9,171 nt of DNA. Source: Bryobacterales bacterium (GTDB lineage: Bacteria; Cyanobacteriota; Vampirovibrionia; Obscuribacterales; Obscuribacteraceae). Location of the stretch: the NCBI GenBank assembly GCA_903970295.1, contig CAJCHQ010000902.1, positions 1-9,171 on the forward strand. Reading direction: 5' to 3'. Under the pieces are notes generated by a model that saw only the letters and a list, made by a program, of their open reading frames with translations, made no database searches and was not told where the DNA came from. Position 1 is the first letter of the stretch, and each line of letters starts with the position of its first letter. Both the position numbers and the translations under genes were made by a program. Shown here piece by piece: positions 6,701-9,171 of this stretch.

Positions 6701-8185
6701 GCGGCGACCTCGAACGGCATCGGTGCGCAAAGTCAAAAGCCCTTTGCCATCGTCATCATTGGCGGTTTGATGTCCGCCACCGTACTCACACTGCTTGTTT
6801 TGCCGGCCATTTATACCGTAATTGAAAGTAATGCCTTTTTCAAAGGACGCAACATGCCAAATCCTGATCCTGACCCTATCCTCGCCCGCAGCCTGGCGCC
6901 GCTTCTTGCCCTCAGCCTTTTCTCGTTCAGCCTTTTCGGTTGTTCATCTGCTCAAGAAAGCAAAGCTCTCAGCGCCATCACGCATGCGGCACCTGGCAGT
7001 GGCGCCGAGTCACCAGACTCGCAGGATGCCGGAGAAGACGCCACGCGAGTAGCTCCGAAGGGTCCAGTCAGTGTCGATGTGGACTCGAATCAAGCCAAAG
7101 AAATCGGTCTAAAAATAATCGAAGTCACACGCGGATATATTTTGAAAACTGTCGACTCACCGGGACGTGTCGGACCCAATGCCGAACTGACCAGGCTCGT
7201 TTCTACACCATCTCCTGGGCGCGCGATCGAAGTCAAAGCAAGATTAGGCGACATGGTCAAAGAAGGCCAGGTGATGGCGATTATTAAATCAGACCCGATG
7301 GGACAGATTCAATCAGACCTTTTGCAAAATACTCTGCAGTCCAGAGCCGACATTAGACAACAAGAAGTGCAGCTTAAATTGTCGCGCATCACTTATGAAC
7401 GAGAATCGAAACTTTACGCCGAGCAGGTCTCGGCCAAAGCCGACTTGCAAGCGGCCGAAAACCAATTGGAAAAAGACGAAGCCAATCTCCAGGCTCTGAA
7501 AGCGAAAATGGATGCAACCATCCGAGTCGCTCAAGAACGTCTCAATCTTCTGGGTGCACCTCCTGACTCGGCTGAAAAAGTGATTGCACAGAAGAAGATA
7601 GATCCGTTCGTTGTCATCCGAGCACCACAAAGCGGGCTGGTGATCGAACGTACGATCAACCCCGGCGAAATGAATGATGGCACTAAACAGTTATTCACTC
7701 TCGCTGATTTGTCGCAAGTATGGCTGTTCGGAGATATTTTCGAAAAAGACATCGGCGATGTCAAAAAAGAACAACAAGCTTCGGTCACGATCGACAGTCT
7801 GCCTGATGATAAATTCCCCGCCAAAATAATTTGGGTTGGCGATTCGATCAGCGCTACAACCAGAACTTTGCCTGTAAGAGCTAACGTGAACAATGCCAAT
7901 CTGCTTTTGAAACCGGGCATGTTCGCCCGCATGAAAGTCAGTGTTGGTAAAGTCCCGGTCCTTCTCATCCCTCGTTCTGCCGCTTTGCAAAAAGGTGACA
8001 AAGAATTAGTCTTCGTCGAGACCGGCCCCAATAAATTCGAAGAGCGTGAGATTCAAGTCGGCGCTCAAGACGACAATGGCATTGAAGTCGTGAGTGGCCT
8101 GAAGCTCGGAGATCATGTCGCCGCCAAAGGTGGTATCGAATTGCTGGGAACGGCGATGAAATCTTCAGAGGGAAAAGGAGATTAG
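3749..8185 (+). CDS. czcA: CzcA-type heavy-metal RND efflux pump fused in frame to a CzcB/CusB-type lipoprotein adaptor
   Basis: One uninterrupted frame of 1478 aa. Residues 1-1035 are a full-length RND pump (CzcA and CusA are about 1050 aa). It has a first membrane helix at about 18-34, a periplasmic domain, helices 2-6 from about 338, helix 7 at about 530, a second periplasmic domain with GCPDDGTDP (604-612) and FSQYIQDNV, and helices 8-12 ending at LPAIYTVI (to 1025). Helix 4 carries DFGIIVDGAVVMVE with D397, D403 and E410. The spacing equals CzcA D402/D408/E415, the proton-relay signature of divalent-metal pumps, and unlike the copper-type CusA motif. Residues 1036-1478 form a complete adaptor with its own lipoprotein signal. 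The 12-helix pump ends in the cytoplasm, so this signal could act as helix 13 and place the adaptor in the periplasm. No outer-membrane channel gene is visible. Whether fusion or two proteins are made is open. The metal (Zn/Co/Cd/Ni class) is inferred. Confidence 0.85.
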   Translation: MLTRLLNDTIEYFYRRRVVTFMAILAIVAGGIWAHYTLDTEAYPEFVPPTVRVITLAPGKGAEEVERLITVPLEKELNAIPREVNLRSISILGLSVISVIFQDDTPSLQARQQVLERIAIADIPDYAQPQLDPDAGGTGEIYRYTVESKYFSPMSLKGLEDWQLERAFKQIPGVIDVVSFGGPTKNFQVNIDAKKLVSYGISLTQVFQAIQNSNATTGGNYIENNGRAYVVRGLGLLTGVADIERVVVSSTQDGTPVRIKDIARVDVGPGVRLGQFGKNNEDDAVMGIVLMRRYENPSKVVQRLYEKLPEIRKSLPNGVHLVKLYDRQELVQHTMDTVLHNVLEGIALVVGILIIFLFDLTSGLIASVAIPLSLCFGLFLLDVCHISANLLSLGAVDFGIIVDGAVVMVENAFARLSQLPPDATLQTKRELVLECAKQVGTPILFAVTIIMTAFLPMFSLEGVAGKLFRPLVFTMNFYLLGAIFAALFVVPGLIGMFLIRRKTSHKESPVIHAANFVYKPALGWSLRHPRMIVLGALICLGVTLLLASKVGSEFLPALDEGNIWLRATVLPTSVSLEEAVKTAKRLRQIIDTYPEIKNVTSQTGCPDDGTDPNLFSNIELFLDVKQADDWRPEFHRNKAELIKSLNKDLSVIPNVLLYFSQYIQDNVDEAVAGAKGTLAIKIYGPDTTVLQRLGDQIADVVSAVPGLVDVANNQQLGQPQYQVAINRDEASRYGVNVSDIQNLVETAIGGKVATRLIDGERRFPVLVRFSKEYRNTEKALDNILIDPPGPISSVPLSQMASIKYGYGAAFITREANSRVMYVRINLRGRDLGSAVKEAQQRIAEKITVPEGYRLVWAGQYEFQQQANQRLMIIVPCTLVLIYLILLGAFGSHKNAFLIMCSVPLAGLGGVSALLLTKTYFSISAAVGFVALSGVAVQNGVILISYINQLRLNGMTVTDAAYKGALDRMRPVLMTATVAMLGLLPAATSNGIGAQSQKPFAIVIIGGLMSATVLTLLVLPAIYTVIESNAFFKGRNMPNPDPDPILARSLAPLLALSLFSFSLFGCSSAQESKALSAITHAAPGSGAESPDSQDAGEDATRVAPKGPVSVDVDSNQAKEIGLKIIEVTRGYILKTVDSPGRVGPNAELTRLVSTPSPGRAIEVKARLGDMVKEGQVMAIIKSDPMGQIQSDLLQNTLQSRADIRQQEVQLKLSRITYERESKLYAEQVSAKADLQAAENQLEKDEANLQALKAKMDATIRVAQERLNLLGAPPDSAEKVIAQKKIDPFVVIRAPQSGLVIERTINPGEMNDGTKQLFTLADLSQVWLFGDIFEKDIGDVKKEQQASVTIDSLPDDKFPAKIIWVGDSISATTRTLPVRANVNNANLLLKPGMFARMKVSVGKVPVLLIPRSAALQKGDKELVFVETGPNKFEEREIQVGAQDDNGIEVVSGLKLGDHVAAKGGIELLGTAMKSSEGKGD
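6842..6856 (+). promoter_or_regulatory. Internal ribosome binding site and ATG at the pump-adaptor joint
   Basis: AAAGGA at 6842-6847 is followed after 6 nt by ATG 6854-6856, in the same frame as the pump. This is among the best Shine-Dalgarno arrangements in the window and sits exactly where a separate adaptor gene should start, before its lipoprotein signal. It argues that the adaptor is, or recently was, translated on its own. Confidence 0.6.
6854..8185 (+). CDS. CzcB/CusB-type periplasmic adaptor lipoprotein (separate product from internal start)
   Basis: Membrane-fusion protein linking an RND pump to its outer-membrane channel; 443 aa if started at ATG 6854. Residues 13-29 are hydrophobic and lead to the lipobox LFGC with the lipidated cysteine at residue 30. 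A disordered, acidic linker follows to about residue 75. The adaptor fold comes next: first half of the barrel-sandwich domain (about 122-145, GRAIEVKARLGDMVKEG), a long charged coiled-coil hairpin (about 146-234), the second half (DPFVVIRAPQSGLV), and a beta-barrel with the family motif TRTLPVRA (R337-A343) followed by LLLKPGMFARM. A C-terminal membrane-proximal domain closes the protein. The n-region is odd: it has aspartates in a PDPDP run and only one arginine. No histidine- or methionine-rich metal site is seen. This entry overlaps the fusion entry and states the alternative reading, supported by the internal ribosome site. Confidence 0.65.
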   Translation: MPNPDPDPILARSLAPLLALSLFSFSLFGCSSAQESKALSAITHAAPGSGAESPDSQDAGEDATRVAPKGPVSVDVDSNQAKEIGLKIIEVTRGYILKTVDSPGRVGPNAELTRLVSTPSPGRAIEVKARLGDMVKEGQVMAIIKSDPMGQIQSDLLQNTLQSRADIRQQEVQLKLSRITYERESKLYAEQVSAKADLQAAENQLEKDEANLQALKAKMDATIRVAQERLNLLGAPPDSAEKVIAQKKIDPFVVIRAPQSGLVIERTINPGEMNDGTKQLFTLADLSQVWLFGDIFEKDIGDVKKEQQASVTIDSLPDDKFPAKIIWVGDSISATTRTLPVRANVNNANLLLKPGMFARMKVSVGKVPVLLIPRSAALQKGDKELVFVETGPNKFEEREIQVGAQDDNGIEVVSGLKLGDHVAAKGGIELLGTAMKSSEGKGD

Positions 8186-8190
8186 ACTTG
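8176..8190 (+). promoter_or_regulatory. Strong ribosome binding site before a TTG start
   Basis: AGGAG at 8176-8180, extended by A on its left, lies 7 nt before TTG 8188-8190. It overlaps the last codons of the adaptor, whose stop ends at 8185. The match decides the TTG start: the first ATG in this frame (8290) lies beyond the signal peptide and would lose it. Confidence 0.75.
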
Positions 8191-9135
8191 CCGTCGACGT
8201 TGACATCAATTTTGATTGCCTTGATTTTGATTGGTCCGGTCTGCCTGCCGTCGGCGCTTGCCCGTGATGTTTGTAGCCAACCTGATTGGATGTTCGAATG
8301 GCATGACAGAGAGACGGGTGCGGCTCCTGTTTTGCTTGCTTCGTCTGCTCAAGGAAGTATGGGAGCCTCATCTGCAGCGCAGTCTGCTGGAGCACAGACG
8401 GCCAAGTCATCGATGCAAGCAACACAAGCGCCACCACCAATAGAGCCATCGACTCCGCCCGCGACTCAATCAAATCAACCATCCTTTTCTCAGACAGCAC
8501 CGCAATCGATACCAAATTTACCGTCGCAATCAACAGCAAATACCTTATCCCAGCCAGTAAATTCTTCGCCGACCACGTCGGTTGCACCGACTGCAGCCGG
8601 CGGGCCAGTTGGCAAACCGCTACTGAGAGAGAATGTAGTCCACAATAATGCCAACGCTGACAATCAAGATGTACCGGTCGAGTCGTTTTTCGACTGCGAA
8701 CCTATTGCTCCTCAAGGAGTGAGAACAAGTTTCACGGGCAACCCAAATTCAAATAGAAAAAAGTCCGGCTGGCATGCCGAAAAATTCCTCTGGCATGTTC
8801 TGGACAATGCAGGGGTACCCATGTTCCTGGGCAATCGTCAAGCCGAGCTTGATCCCAGTATCAGCGCTCGGGCCTATATCAATCCGCCCGAGCGGGAACC
8901 GACGCACACTCTAGGCGAGAGGATCAGACGTAAATCGACCACGACAGTGGTTCAAACCAAACCGGAAAATGCATCTAAGGATCCAGCACTGGTCGCCACT
9001 CCCGCCGATCCGAAATCAATCCTTCACAGAATACCGCAGAGTGAATTGGAGGGCATCCCTGATGAAGCACCCCCTCCAGCAACTGATATGCAGACACCGC
9101 TGGTGACACCAGATGCGCATGCCAAGGCTCAGTAA
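8188..9135 (+). CDS. Secreted Ser/Pro/Gln-rich protein of unknown function in the metal-efflux operon
   Basis: This protein of 315 aa starts at TTG, 2 nt after the adaptor stop. Residues 1-25 form a signal peptide (hydrophobic ILIALILIG, then ALA before R26) without a lipobox, so the mature protein should be periplasmic or exported. Residues about 51-145 are low-complexity and rich in Ser, Ala, Thr, Pro and Gln, as in a flexible linker. A less biased part follows, with FFDCEP near 168-172, KSGWHAEKFLWHVLDNAG, MFLGNRQAELDP and a basic GERIRRK stretch, then another proline-rich tail. The mature chain has two cysteines (C29, C170) that could form a disulfide. I recognise no family. Its position suggests an accessory role in metal efflux or envelope attachment, but nothing in the sequence proves metal binding. 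It is not a TolC-like channel: it lacks the length and the helical pattern. Confidence 0.75.
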   Translation: MPSTLTSILIALILIGPVCLPSALARDVCSQPDWMFEWHDRETGAAPVLLASSAQGSMGASSAAQSAGAQTAKSSMQATQAPPPIEPSTPPATQSNQPSFSQTAPQSIPNLPSQSTANTLSQPVNSSPTTSVAPTAAGGPVGKPLLRENVVHNNANADNQDVPVESFFDCEPIAPQGVRTSFTGNPNSNRKKSGWHAEKFLWHVLDNAGVPMFLGNRQAELDPSISARAYINPPEREPTHTLGERIRRKSTTTVVQTKPENASKDPALVATPADPKSILHRIPQSELEGIPDEAPPPATDMQTPLVTPDAHAKAQ

Positions 9136-9171
9136 TTCGCGGAAAGGTTTGCGAGGCCAGGCGGCAGTTTG

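Noticed and set aside
6822..7052. 76-codon frame covering the pump-adaptor joint in another frame
   Set aside because: It lacks a ribosome site and crosses the conserved adaptor signal out of frame; it matters only as the frame reached after a T deletion.
7531..8031. 166-codon minus-strand frame opposite the adaptor
   Set aside because: It is a shadow of the adaptor's conserved barrel region, including TRTLPVRA on the plus strand.
8338..8620. Low-complexity Ser/Pro/Gln stretch as a tandem repeat or CRISPR-like array
   Set aside because: The residues recur loosely, but there is no constant unit length or conserved DNA repeat.
9136..9171. Start of a further operon gene (for example an outer-membrane channel)
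   Set aside because: Purine-rich bases and TTG codons occur, but 36 nt are too few to support any gene.

Overview
The window carries the 5' part of a tRNA-Cys-like gene on the minus strand, followed by a series of plus-strand genes: a pair of oligopeptide-type ABC permeases, a small lipoprotein, a HAS-barrel-like protein, and a heavy-metal efflux locus. Lipoproteins, an RND efflux pump and a periplasmic adaptor point to a double-membrane (Gram-negative-type) bacterium with intermediate GC content. TTG appears to serve as a start codon twice. The first 27 nt of the tRNA match, from memory, the tRNA-Cys found in cyanobacteria and Bacillus, and the HAS-barrel-like gene resembles cyanobacterial and Chloroflexi proteins. 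A cyanobacterial relative such as a non-photosynthetic Vampirovibrionia/Melainabacteria lineage is a guess that fits, but it is not proven by this window.

Layout. 1-27: tRNA 5' end (minus strand, cut by the window edge). 28-173: divergent control region. 174-1202 and 1205-2191: DppB/OppB-type and DppC/OppC-type permease subunits, 2 nt apart, with no binding-protein or ATPase gene in view. 2261-2776: unrecognised small lipoprotein. 2783-3409: soluble HAS-barrel-like protein, 6 nt after the lipoprotein gene. 3410-3748: non-coding stretch with promoter-like and palindromic elements. 3749-8185: one uninterrupted frame joining a complete CzcA-type RND metal pump (about 1035 aa) to a complete CzcB/CusB-type lipoprotein adaptor (443 aa). 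8188-9135: secreted, low-complexity protein of unknown function starting at TTG behind a very good Shine-Dalgarno sequence. 9136-9171: nothing assignable.

How the parts work together. The RND part should drive proton-coupled export of divalent metal cations, and the adaptor should link it to an outer-membrane channel whose gene is not in the window. The secreted protein is tightly linked to this pump and may be an accessory factor. The most notable point is the pump-adaptor join. An in-frame lipoprotein signal sits where a 13th membrane segment would be, and a strong internal ribosome site and ATG sit at the joint. The locus could therefore make a fusion, a separate adaptor, or both. A one-base change in a T5 tract at the joint would turn it into two ordinary overlapping genes, so an assembly error must be excluded first.
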